30,080 bases of DNA from a virus. The stretch is taken from the IMG/VR virus record IMGVR_UViG_3300030012_000204, positions 1-30,080 of that record; one strand, written 5' to 3'. Shown piece after piece: positions 20,895 through 28,294 of the stretch. Made by a program: the position numbers and the translations under genes. Position 1 is the first letter of the stretch; each line of letters opens with the position of its first letter. The notes beneath the pieces are model-generated. The model was not told where the DNA came from, made no database searches, and saw only the letters and a list, made by a program, of their open reading frames with translations.

Positions 20895-21354
20895 AAGGTT
20901 TATATTTTGTTACTTGTGTTACAGGATCTCTGTATGCCTCTATAACTTGATTTCTATTCTTACCTTCTCTGTAACTTACATGCACCCACTTAGGTGATCC
21001 ATCTTCATTACTAAACTCCCATATTAATGTATCAAACTCTAGGTTATCTTTTATATAGTTAAATATCTCTGTATTAGATACTTTAGTGAAATCCATATCT
21101 ATATCAAGAGCTTGACCTGTCATGTGTAGGCTTGTTTTAGAGCCTTTAATAGCTCTATTTAGCCTTTCTCCTCTATAACCACTAGAAACATGTATAGGAC
21201 AGTTAAAATGGTCTCTAATAGGTTGAAACACCTTTTCTGCTATTACCTTTAGATTATCTATATGCTCTTTTGGTGGAGTATTATCTATATCTAATCTTTT
21301 GGCAGTCTCTGATCTTACTACCTCTGCTAAACTTAAATTTTTACTTAACTTCAT
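20803..21354 (-). CDS. Endolysin, Peptidase M15 (D-Ala-D-Ala carboxypeptidase type)
   Basis: The product is 183 aa. The M15 zinc site has H77 and D84 in SLHMTGQALDID and H125 in WVHVSYRE. The preceding HVSSGYRGERLNRAIKG is the conserved substrate-site block of Peptidase_M15_3. It would cleave peptide cross-links of the host murein at lysis. The N-terminus (LSLAEVVRSETAKRLDIDN) is typical, with no signal peptide, so it depends on the holin to reach the wall. The C-terminal tail, from about residue 151 on, is a low-complexity basic stretch (REEKKETTKRDKGRSATSKV) and overlaps the holin gene for 92 nt in another frame. Confidence 0.85.
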   Translation of the reverse strand: MKLSKNLSLAEVVRSETAKRLDIDNTPPKEHIDNLKVIAEKVFQPIRDHFNCPIHVSSGYRGERLNRAIKGSKTSLHMTGQALDIDMDFTKVSNTEIFNYIKDNLEFDTLIWEFSNEDGSPKWVHVSYREGKNRNQVIEAYRDPVTQVTKYKPYEPREEKKETTKRDKGRSATSKVRSDKQST

Positions 21355-21375
21355 AATCTATCTTCTTTATTTATT

Positions 21376-22227
21376 TTAACATGAAGGACATGCTCTTGAT
21401 GTTGTAACTACTATATCACTATAATTTGATGTATAATATCTAATATAAATATATCTAGTACTATTACATTGACTAAAATCATAACATGTACCTCTTAAAC
21501 TAGCACCATATTTATATAATGGTGGACCTTGTGGTTGATAAGTACCAAATGTATTTTTACACCCTGGGTATGTTGAGTTGTTTGTAGCATGTTGAAATGC
21601 ACTAGTACTATTATTTCCATAAACATCAATAATAGTTGTTGTTTGTGAGTTAGTCCATTGTATAGGACTAAAACCTCCATTAAAATTAAAGTTTGGACAG
21701 TAGTTTGCACTTGACCAATCACCACTTCTAGTCTCTACTCTACCTGTAACTGGTATTAATGGTGGTGGAGATGTAGTAGAACCTAAACTAAATTGTGTTT
21801 CACCTGCATCATTTTTTGCATAAATCCAACAATAATAAGTTGTGTTAGCAGACATACCACTAACATTAAAATATCTCCATGAGTGCATCCCCCAACTACT
21901 ATGCTGATTGTATTTTGTAGCACTACCAATACTACTAGATGTACCAACATATACACCACACTCTGTAATATCACACCCACCATTACCTCTCATAATAGCT
22001 TGTGCTGATAAATTACCTGATGTATTAATACTAAAACTTTGACTACCTAGTTGTGTAGGTGCTGTACATGCTTGATAACCATAAAACTCACTCATGTTAT
22101 CAGGATCTGTAAATCCTGCTTCATTACTTAAAGTTCCAAGAGATACATTATTATCTGTATCATTCCCATTAACTTCTTGATTGATGTCAGCTCTAAGTCT
22201 AAGTTGTCCTGATGATGGTACTGCCAT
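21376..22227 (-). CDS. Surface/fibre protein, copy 2 of duplicated family
   Basis: The product is 283 aa. The first 50 residues (MAVPSSGQLRLRADINQEVN, then NVSLGTLSNEAGFTDPDNMS and EFYGY) are nearly identical in layout to the 337-aa protein encoded at 22732-23745. The middle (GSQSFSINTSGNLSAQAI ... GMSANTTYYCWIYAKNDAGE) has a fibronectin type III-like ending, with the sequence L-x-A-N-TTYYcW. The C-terminal 110 residues are unlike the other copy and end in IVVTTSRACPSC. The likely role is a tail or capsid decoration that contacts the host or sugars. The two copies share their N-termini and have diverged distally, which fits attachment by the N-terminus and receptor contact by the rest. The endolysin gene follows. 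Confidence 0.6.
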   Translation of the reverse strand: MAVPSSGQLRLRADINQEVNGNDTDNNVSLGTLSNEAGFTDPDNMSEFYGYQACTAPTQLGSQSFSINTSGNLSAQAIMRGNGGCDITECGVYVGTSSSIGSATKYNQHSSWGMHSWRYFNVSGMSANTTYYCWIYAKNDAGETQFSLGSTTSPPPLIPVTGRVETRSGDWSSANYCPNFNFNGGFSPIQWTNSQTTTIIDVYGNNSTSAFQHATNNSTYPGCKNTFGTYQPQGPPLYKYGASLRGTCYDFSQCNSTRYIYIRYYTSNYSDIVVTTSRACPSC

Positions 22228-22230
22228 GTT

Positions 22231-22617
22231 TTAACAATTTTGTAAATCTTTAAAATTATCTCTTTCTTTTAAATCATTATAACATTGAGACCACAAGTTT
22301 AAATTATGGTCATGGTTAAACAAAACATCACCATTAAAAAACAAAAAGTTTTCATTATCTGCATCTCTTGCCTCTTTACTTTCATAACCTGCATAATGAT
22401 AAGTTACTTGTTCTACTTTTATGTTATCATGTGTTATAGTGTGTACTTGTATTTGCTTTACATACAGATATACATTTGACCATGATTCTGTTCTTAATAT
22501 TTGTTTAGGTTGTTGTATAGTTTCTTCTGTTCCATCAGGATGTGTAACTAAAATATCTTCTGTTTCAGTCTCACTTTGTTCAACAAATGTCCATGTTATA
22601 TCTCCTTGTAGTGCCAT
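22231..22617 (-). CDS. 128-aa protein, copy 2 of duplicated MALxGD family
   Basis: I place the start at 22617 (MALQGDITWTFVEQSETETE) because the paralogue at 23747-24199 starts MALVGDVTLYKLEVVGQ. The ORF itself is open nine codons further. The two share YHY and the SKE tail (AGYESKEARD against NIYTSKEDRQD) and end CYNDLKERDNFKDLQN against CYTHLKQKKGFTELTDN. There is no motif with known function. It is the first gene of the second two-gene unit and is followed three bases later by its surface-protein partner, as in the first unit. A chaperone or adapter for the partner is a fair guess. Confidence 0.55.
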   Translation of the reverse strand: MALQGDITWTFVEQSETETEDILVTHPDGTEETIQQPKQILRTESWSNVYLYVKQIQVHTITHDNIKVEQVTYHYAGYESKEARDADNENFLFFNGDVLFNHDHNLNLWSQCYNDLKERDNFKDLQNC

Positions 22618-22619
22618 AA

Positions 22620-22718
22620 TTACATTTTTATTTTTTTTAACCAATTATTCCAAGTCTCTACAACTTTATTGTTAAAGGCTTGTATTTTGTTTGCTAAATA
22701 TTTTAATATTCTTACCAT
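22620..22718 (-). CDS. 32-aa amphipathic micro-protein
   Basis: The ORF lies in the 114-bp gap between the 337-aa and 128-aa genes. It begins MVRILKYLANKIQAFNNKVV and ends ETWNNWLKKIKM, giving a lysine-rich amphipathic helix, and the next ATG (22617) follows its stop with a 2-nt gap. It is too short to judge by composition alone. Charge and Trp content suggest membrane-surface or nucleic-acid binding. It may also be only a coupling peptide. Confidence 0.4.
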   Translation of the reverse strand: MVRILKYLANKIQAFNNKVVETWNNWLKKIKM

Positions 22719-22731
22719 TTTTTTTTAATTT

Positions 22732-23745
22732 TTAGACATTATATGTCATTTGAATTTCATATCTTATTTGTGATGAACCACCACCTGATGATACTTGCAT
22801 TATATTTGTGTTGTAATTCATATTACTTGACCAACCATATCTTGCATTTGAACCACCTGCATCTTGTGTAACTACAGTACCAGTTGCACCACCATTGAAA
22901 TGTGATGAACCACTTATACTAGATGTACCTGACCTAGTTTCTGCTCTAGCCAACATACTTTGACCTAGATATGAAGGATATGGTGTATTATTATCTCTTA
23001 ATCTACAATAACCTATTGTTCTATTATTAGTTGCTGTACCTCCACTTAAATATCCTGCACTCCAATTACTTGAATTACCCCATCCACTCTGTACACTCCC
23101 TGGGTTACCTGTTGATAAATATTTACTTGCTTGTGCTAAAGTTGTCCAACCATAATAATAATGATTATATTGATTGTATACAGTTGCATATGAATTGACA
23201 TTAGGTGGAAATATCTCAGCATAAGCACCTTGTGCAGCTCCTGAATATGTTGTATAAGTATATGCAGCTCCAGTAGCTTGTGTTTTTACAGATGAATATG
23301 TTGCAGTAAACCTTGCAGGTGATTGTGAATCTCTAATACCTGCCCACATATAGTATGTAGTACTTGCTGATAAACTAGTAAAATCTCTGTTAAAATTAAA
23401 ACTAGTAGATGTTGTGTTTCCTTCACTATACCATGTGTTACTAGTCATTGTAGCACTTGTGCCAAAGTAAAAACCTCTTTCTACTGCACCACCACTTGGA
23501 TTACTAAAAGTAGGACTTGTAACTCTCATACTTACATCATATACATTAGATGTAGTTGGTGAACCACTAACTGTTGGTTGCTCATAACTAACATAGCCAT
23601 AAAATTCTGACATTTCATCTGGTTCAGTAAATTCTGCTGAATTAGAAAGTGTACCTAATGATACATTATCTCCAGTAGCTGAACCATCAACCTCTAAAGC
23701 TATGTCTGCTCTTAACTTTAATTCTCCTGAACTTGGTACTGCCAT
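22732..23745 (-). CDS. Surface/fibre protein, copy 1 of duplicated family
   Basis: The product is 337 aa. It shares its N-terminal 50 residues with the 283-aa protein (MAVPSSGELKLRADIALEVD, then NVSLGTLSNSAEFTEPDEMS and EFYGY). The middle has fibronectin type III-like features (AVERGFYFGTSATM ... SLSASTTYYMWAGIRDSQSP). The C-terminal half is a Ser/Gly/Asn/Tyr-rich region (NQYNHYYYGWTTLAQASKYL, then GWGNSSNWSAGYLSGG) typical of phage adhesins. No enzymatic motif is visible. It is likely a virion-surface or tail-tip decoration. It is separated from the 150-aa partner by a single base. Confidence 0.6.
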   Translation of the reverse strand: MAVPSSGELKLRADIALEVDGSATGDNVSLGTLSNSAEFTEPDEMSEFYGYVSYEQPTVSGSPTTSNVYDVSMRVTSPTFSNPSGGAVERGFYFGTSATMTSNTWYSEGNTTSTSFNFNRDFTSLSASTTYYMWAGIRDSQSPARFTATYSSVKTQATGAAYTYTTYSGAAQGAYAEIFPPNVNSYATVYNQYNHYYYGWTTLAQASKYLSTGNPGSVQSGWGNSSNWSAGYLSGGTATNNRTIGYCRLRDNNTPYPSYLGQSMLARAETRSGTSSISGSSHFNGGATGTVVTQDAGGSNARYGWSSNMNYNTNIMQVSSGGGSSQIRYEIQMTYNV

Positions 23746-23746
23746 A

Positions 23747-24199
23747 CTAATTATCTGTTAATTCTGTAAATCCTTTCTTTTGTTTTAGGTGTGTGTAACA
23801 GTATTGAAAAACAGTTTGACCACCTAAAGTCAAATCCTCTACTTGTATTCTTTCAATAGTATCAATTTCTTCTAATGGTGAAAAATATCTATCCTGTCTA
23901 TCTTCTTTAGATGTATATATGTTATATCTATAATGTAAATAATGTGGATTTTTTGTATCACCTCTAGGTACATCTATTGTTATTTCTTGTCCATTTTCAT
24001 CATGTGCAATTCTATCATAATCATCAGTATGAAAAGCACACATTCTAATCATAACATATGCATCTTCAATAACTTTGTCTACAACTTCTTCATACACATC
24101 TACCATTTGTGTTTCTTTAACACCATCATTTTCTACTATTATTTCTTTTTGTCCAACTACTTCTAGTTTGTACAATGTTACATCACCAACTAATGCCAT
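23747..24199 (-). CDS. 150-aa protein, copy 1 of duplicated MALxGD family
   Basis: The product begins MALVGDVTLYKLEVVGQKEI. The middle has AYVMIRMCAFHTDDYDRI, then HYLHYRYNIYTSKEDRQD, and it ends with FQYCYTHLKQKKGFTELTDN. It is a paralogue of the 128-aa protein at 22231-22617 with a longer middle. No domain is recognised. It is the first gene of its two-gene unit and probably serves the surface protein encoded one base downstream. Confidence 0.6.
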   Translation of the reverse strand: MALVGDVTLYKLEVVGQKEIIVENDGVKETQMVDVYEEVVDKVIEDAYVMIRMCAFHTDDYDRIAHDENGQEITIDVPRGDTKNPHYLHYRYNIYTSKEDRQDRYFSPLEEIDTIERIQVEDLTLGGQTVFQYCYTHLKQKKGFTELTDN

Positions 24200-24200
24200 G

Positions 24201-24527
24201 TTATGTTTGTTTTCTTACTGATTTATGTCTATCTATTATTTCTTGTATTTCTTTCAATGATTCCTGTATTCTCATTGATAAATTTGCTTCAAACTTTGCT
24301 ACTGGTCTACCATTTTTATACAGAATAATTGTAGGAGCTGCTTTTATACTGGCTTGTAATGCTTCACCTTGCTCCTCTACATATGCATATTGTACTTTTA
24401 CATCTTTTAGTCTATCTAAATTGTCATATTGATTGTGTGTATTCCACTTATAATTAAAGTGAACAATACTTAAATCCTGACCATAACTAAATGTTGTAAA
24501 CAATAATGCTAATAATAATGTTCTCAT
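24201..24527 (-). CDS. Exported thioredoxin-fold protein without CxxC
   Basis: The product is 108 aa. A signal peptide MRTLLLALLFTTFSYG (1-16) is followed by Gln, a frequent cleavage pattern in Bacteroidota. The mature part has VKVQYAYVEEQ, then IKAAPTIILYKNGRPVAKFE (61-80), the thioredoxin cis-Pro region (P65) and following strand. In place of the redox CxxC the sequence is NYKWNTHNQYDN, so it has no redox centre. I recall similar small proteins in flavobacterial phages, but not their role. It may be a periplasmic decoy, a chaperone or a redox-inactive partner. The gene is coupled to neighbours on both sides (one-base gaps). Confidence 0.75.
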   Translation of the reverse strand: MRTLLLALLFTTFSYGQDLSIVHFNYKWNTHNQYDNLDRLKDVKVQYAYVEEQGEALQASIKAAPTIILYKNGRPVAKFEANLSMRIQESLKEIQEIIDRHKSVRKQT

Positions 24528-24528
24528 G

Positions 24529-24819
24529 CTAATCTTTTTTAATTATTTCATATAGCTTTTCATCTATTTTATCTAATTTATCACTATTCTCCTCTACCTT
24601 CTTTTCTGTTTGTAAGATGCTAGTCCTAATTGCAGAATCCTTAAGGTCATATTCTGTTCTGCTGATTGGTGGTTCAGGTAATTCTTTAGCAAGTTCTATT
24701 TCACCTTGTAGAGAATACCACATACCAGTAACAGTAACAATTACAAATCCTATTGTTACAAGGTTTTCTATAGTTATATTTAATTTTTTTCCTTTTATTT
24801 TATCTAAATCATCTGACAT
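24529..24819 (-). CDS. 96-aa membrane-anchored coiled-coil protein
   Basis: I use the start at 24819 (MSDDLDKIKGKKLNITIENL); the open frame extends twelve codons upstream into the fibre gene's end. A single membrane helix (about 17-37, VTIGFVIVTVTGMWYSLQGE) is followed by a polar part with PEPPISRTEYDLKD, and then a coiled coil (ILQTEKKVEENSDKLDKIDE). This form is like small phage membrane proteins (holin-like, or i-spanin Rz-like), but the sequence does not tell which. Its position after the fibre gene and before the thioredoxin-like gene leaves both possibilities. Confidence 0.6.
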   Translation of the reverse strand: MSDDLDKIKGKKLNITIENLVTIGFVIVTVTGMWYSLQGEIELAKELPEPPISRTEYDLKDSAIRTSILQTEKKVEENSDKLDKIDEKLYEIIKKD

Positions 24820-24826
24820 TTGTTTA

Positions 24827-27697
24827 TTATTTTTTACAATTATTACACTTATCACTTAATTCTTTAACAGCTTCAATTAACAATCCAATTATACCATTAT
24901 AATCTACTGCCTTAAAGCCATCTTCACTTTTTAAACTATCAACCTCTTTTACAAGCTCAGGCATTACTTTTTCTAGCTCTTGTGCTATTATACCACCTGA
25001 CCTTTTATCATCTCTGTCAATCCAATCAAAAGTTACACCTCTTAATTGATCTATTTTGTCTAAGGCATTGTCAATAACCTTAACATTTTCTTTTAATCTT
25101 TCATCAGAAGGTGTAGTTGTAGAGTATGCTATCACATCTCCATCAGCATGAAAATCACCATCTGCTTCAAATCTAAATTTATTAATATTATTAATGTACA
25201 TGTCTACCTGAGTATCATTTGTAAACTCAATATAGTCTGTACTATCTAGCCCAATGTACTGTACTGCTCTTAAATCACTTGCTACTTTTGCTGCTGTTAC
25301 TGCATCATCTGCAATCATATCAGTAGCTACTTGTACTTCACCTATTGTTCCTGCTGATACTGCACCTAATACTCTGTTAGCTGTTGTAGTATCTTGCATT
25401 TTTGCATATGTTACATTATCATCTAATATTTTAGCTGTAGTAACTGCATCATTAGCAATAGTTAAAGCAGTTGCACCTGTAACATCACCTGTATGTGTTT
25501 GGTTATATAGGTTAGTTGATCCTTGTGTTAAATCATCTGTATCTTTTGTTGCAAGTCTAGTATCAAATGCTGAGTTAGCTCTAGCATCTGTATAGTACAA
25601 GTTAGAACTACCTTCTGTTAATACATCTGTTGTAGAGTTTGTCTCATCAATTAACTTAATCCAGTTACCTGCATGTGCAAAATATCCCTTACCTGTTGCA
25701 TGTACATGTGCAAACATACCATGATAAGTAGATGCACTTGGTAAATCTCCTTCTGTTGCATACATGTTAGCATATAACATTTTACCAGTTGTAGTAAAGT
25801 TGTATGACTGACCATCTAAGTTACCACCTAATTGTGGAGTAGTATCTTCTACAACATTGTTAATACTTACTGCTTGTACTCTAGCATCAGTATAATAAAG
25901 ATTTGTGTTCTCTGTTATTGCTGATGTGTTTAATGTAATATCAGCAGTACCATCAAATGAAACTCCTGATATATTTCTTGCTGTTGCAAGTGCTGTAGCA
26001 GTTGCAGCATTACCTGTAGTAGATCCTGATGAACCACTTACATTACCTGTAACATTACCAGTAAGGTTACCAGTTACATTACCAGTAACATCTCCTGTTA
26101 CATCACCTGTTAAATTACCAGTTATTGTACCTGATGCTCCTATAGTACCTACTGATATATTAGGTGTACCAGTTAAACCTGCTGCTGTAGTAGCTGCAAT
26201 ACCTAATCCATCAACATATGATTTAGTAATATGTGCTTGTACTTCTGATTGGCTAGGTCCTGTATATGTAAATGCTCCACTTGTGTTATCATAAGTAAAA
26301 CTTCCATCACCTCCTGCATCAACAGCACTAAAATCTGCTAATCCAATACCACTTTGTGTAGATGCAATAGTTAATGTACCTGCTGCATCATCATATGTAA
26401 GACCTATTCCTGATCCTGCTGTTAAAAGTGTATTTACTTGATCATCTATTCTTTCATTTGTTAGATATTTATTTGTAGATCCTTCAGGTAAATCATCTGT
26501 ATTAACTTGATTTGCTCCTGTTCCAAAGTCTATTAGTGTATCATCTATAGAATCTGCTGCAATACTTACAGCTCCACTACTAACACTAAAATGAGATGAT
26601 GAGAAACTAGCAACCCCTTTTGCACTTGTACTAGCATCTGTTCCTGCTACAGTTAGGTTAGGATATGTACCCCCAGTCTGTACCCCATTTGATGCAGTAA
26701 TTGCTACTGTTTGGTCAGGTGATGAGTTTGTAATTGTTAGGCTATTGGCAGCATCATCATATGTTGCTGTAATTCCAGTTCCACCTACTACTAAATTACT
26801 AACTCTGTCATCTACTCTCTCATCAGTAAAGTACAGATTACTGCCTTCACTTAAATCTGATGTTGATTTACTTGATAAATCTAAATTACTACCTGTATTT
26901 AATGCAATTCTAGCATCTGCTCTTGCATTAGTATAGTATAAATTTGTACCCTCAGAAAGATCTGTTGTAGATTTGCCTGATAAAGCAGAATCAAACCTTG
27001 CAGTTGTGTAATACAAGTTAGATCCCTCTGTAATATTGTCTGTTGTTAATGAAATGTCTGCTGTTCCATCAAATGCTACACCTGCAATATTTCTACTTGT
27101 AGCTAAAGCTGTTGCAGTAGATGCATTTCCTGTTAATGCACCTGTAAAAGTTGTAGCAGCTACACTTGTTAGTCCACTTATGTTTGGATTAAGTGATACT
27201 GTTAATGCATTACCTGCTGATGCTGTTTGTATTTCATTAGTTGTACCTGCAATAGTAAATGTTTCACTATCTAGGTCTATGCTTTGCACACCTCCTGAAT
27301 CACCTTGAAAGTCTAAATCAGATGCTGTTACTTGTGCATCTACATATGCTTTAATTGATTGTTGTGTTGCTAGTGCTGTTGCACTATCAGAGGACATGTT
27401 ATCCTCATCTTTTATATCTGTTATTGTTATTGTTCCATCAGATAATGATCCAAAAGTAAGTGTTCCTGATACTGTAGAGTTTCCTGAGATATTACCACTA
27501 AGACTACCTACAAAGCTATTAGCTGTTATAGTGCCTGTTGCTGTTAAATCTCCTGCATTGTTAAGGCTAATCCCTGTTTCTGTTCCCAAACCATCAGAAA
27601 TCACCTGTAAACTAGCTGATAATCCATCATTATCACCAACCTTTAGTAGTGAATCATAACTTGATGCAATAGATATTCCTGTTAAACTACTTGCCAT
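24827..27697 (-). CDS. Long tail fibre with S74 intramolecular chaperone
   Basis: The product is 956 aa. The C-terminal 93 residues form a Peptidase_S74 autoprocessing chaperone: SDERLKENVKVIDNALDKID (864-883, with the probable nucleophile S864), GGIIAQELEKVMPELV and YNGIIGLLIEAVKEL. This domain drives trimerisation of fibres and then cuts itself off. The stalk is made of beta-rich repeats, with several segments of the type EGSNLYYTTAR, EGTNLYYTNARADAR, EGSNLYFTDERVDDR and a GNLTGDVTGNV run. The N-terminus (MASSLTGISIASSYDSLLKV) probably attaches to the tail. It is a trimeric receptor-binding fibre. Antisense ORFs across it are shadows. Confidence 0.85.
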   Translation of the reverse strand: MASSLTGISIASSYDSLLKVGDNDGLSASLQVISDGLGTETGISLNNAGDLTATGTITANSFVGSLSGNISGNSTVSGTLTFGSLSDGTITITDIKDEDNMSSDSATALATQQSIKAYVDAQVTASDLDFQGDSGGVQSIDLDSETFTIAGTTNEIQTASAGNALTVSLNPNISGLTSVAATTFTGALTGNASTATALATSRNIAGVAFDGTADISLTTDNITEGSNLYYTTARFDSALSGKSTTDLSEGTNLYYTNARADARIALNTGSNLDLSSKSTSDLSEGSNLYFTDERVDDRVSNLVVGGTGITATYDDAANSLTITNSSPDQTVAITASNGVQTGGTYPNLTVAGTDASTSAKGVASFSSSHFSVSSGAVSIAADSIDDTLIDFGTGANQVNTDDLPEGSTNKYLTNERIDDQVNTLLTAGSGIGLTYDDAAGTLTIASTQSGIGLADFSAVDAGGDGSFTYDNTSGAFTYTGPSQSEVQAHITKSYVDGLGIAATTAAGLTGTPNISVGTIGASGTITGNLTGDVTGDVTGNVTGNLTGNVTGNVSGSSGSTTGNAATATALATARNISGVSFDGTADITLNTSAITENTNLYYTDARVQAVSINNVVEDTTPQLGGNLDGQSYNFTTTGKMLYANMYATEGDLPSASTYHGMFAHVHATGKGYFAHAGNWIKLIDETNSTTDVLTEGSSNLYYTDARANSAFDTRLATKDTDDLTQGSTNLYNQTHTGDVTGATALTIANDAVTTAKILDDNVTYAKMQDTTTANRVLGAVSAGTIGEVQVATDMIADDAVTAAKVASDLRAVQYIGLDSTDYIEFTNDTQVDMYINNINKFRFEADGDFHADGDVIAYSTTTPSDERLKENVKVIDNALDKIDQLRGVTFDWIDRDDKRSGGIIAQELEKVMPELVKEVDSLKSEDGFKAVDYNGIIGLLIEAVKELSDKCNNCKK
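26038..26122 (-). repeat. 12-bp tandem repeats coding GNVT/GDVT in the fibre
   Basis: The region encodes about seven four-residue steps of the type G-N/D-V/L-T/S (residues about 526-553). At DNA level this is a run of 12-base units built on ACATTACCAGTA and close variants. It could be a stretch where strand slippage changes fibre length. Confidence 0.75.
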
Positions 27698-27776
27698 TTT
27701 TATTTATTTTAAATTTGTTATTTATATATCTCATTAACTTTATAATGTTTTTTTCCTTAGGTTTATATATTTTCAT
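27687..27776 (-). CDS. Possible 29-aa basic micro-ORF upstream of the fibre
   Basis: The gap between the connector gene (ends 27786) and the fibre start (27697) holds an ORF that begins MKIYKPKEKNIIKLMRYINN and ends KFKINKNGK, with 12 Lys or Arg. Its stop lies 8 nt inside the fibre gene. It may be translated as a coupled leader or be chance in AT-rich spacer DNA, which always gives Lys and Asn codons. Confidence 0.25.
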   Translation of the reverse strand: MKIYKPKEKNIIKLMRYINNKFKINKNGK

Positions 27777-27785
27777 ATCAATGTT

Positions 27786-28292
27786 TTATAGCACCCACCC
27801 TTGAAATGTAGGCTCATCTCTATCAGGATAAATATCATCATTTGTATTAGATGTATATTCAGGATAACTGCTTTGATTAAAATCCATAAATTGTATAAAC
27901 CTTCTTGTATAATATTCAGCTAAAGTTCTTTCTTTTTCAACTAAATAATCTACTTCTGCCTTTTCTACTGTCTCTGCATTTTCAGAAACATGCTTAAATA
28001 TTCCACCATTCTTAATCTGATATGCAGCAAAAGGTAAAAAGTCTACCATAGCAAAATGGATTAACATTGGCTGAACATGATTTACTAATAGTGTTTCATA
28101 TACTGTACCTGATATAGTATCTGTATCTATTAGAGTTTTAATTTTGTTGTATAAATCTGTTCCTAAATAGTTTTGTATGTGTATAGTTTGTGCAATTTCA
28201 ATAAAATGCATCAGTTTGTCAGCTTGAACATTACCATCTATAATGGTGTTCTTAACTAAATCATTTCTACTTATAAATAATACTTTTGCCAT
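27786..28292 (-). CDS. DUF6712-like head-tail connector protein
   Basis: The product is 168 aa. It begins MAKVLFISRNDLVKNTIIDG and has NVQADKLMHFIEIAQTIHIQ, then NYLGTDLYNKIKTLID, the arrangement of DUF6712 and gp6-like connector proteins (NvD.dK....i..aQ..hi...LGT.LY.kl...i). The rest is helical with LLVNHVQPMLIHFAMVDFLP. The C-terminal tail (SNTNDDIYPDRDEPTFQG) is acidic. These proteins sit under the portal and link head to tail. It directly follows the portal gene with a two-base gap, as expected. Confidence 0.65.
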   Translation of the reverse strand: MAKVLFISRNDLVKNTIIDGNVQADKLMHFIEIAQTIHIQNYLGTDLYNKIKTLIDTDTISGTVYETLLVNHVQPMLIHFAMVDFLPFAAYQIKNGGIFKHVSENAETVEKAEVDYLVEKERTLAEYYTRRFIQFMDFNQSSYPEYTSNTNDDIYPDRDEPTFQGWVL

Positions 28293-28294
28293 AA

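Noticed and set aside
21495-21983. Minus-strand 66- and 76-codon ORFs inside the 283-aa surface gene
   Set aside because: Out-of-frame readings of a Thr/Ser/Asn-rich gene; Val/Met/Gln-rich and without relatives or starts in context.
21376-23745. Diversity-generating retroelement in the duplicated surface genes
   Set aside because: No reverse transcriptase gene and no template/variable repeat pair with adenine-biased changes was seen.
25254-27659. Plus-strand ORFs opposite the tail fibre, rich in Val/Pro/Ser
   Set aside because: They mirror the repeats of the fibre on the other strand and have no plausible start context or protein-like domains.
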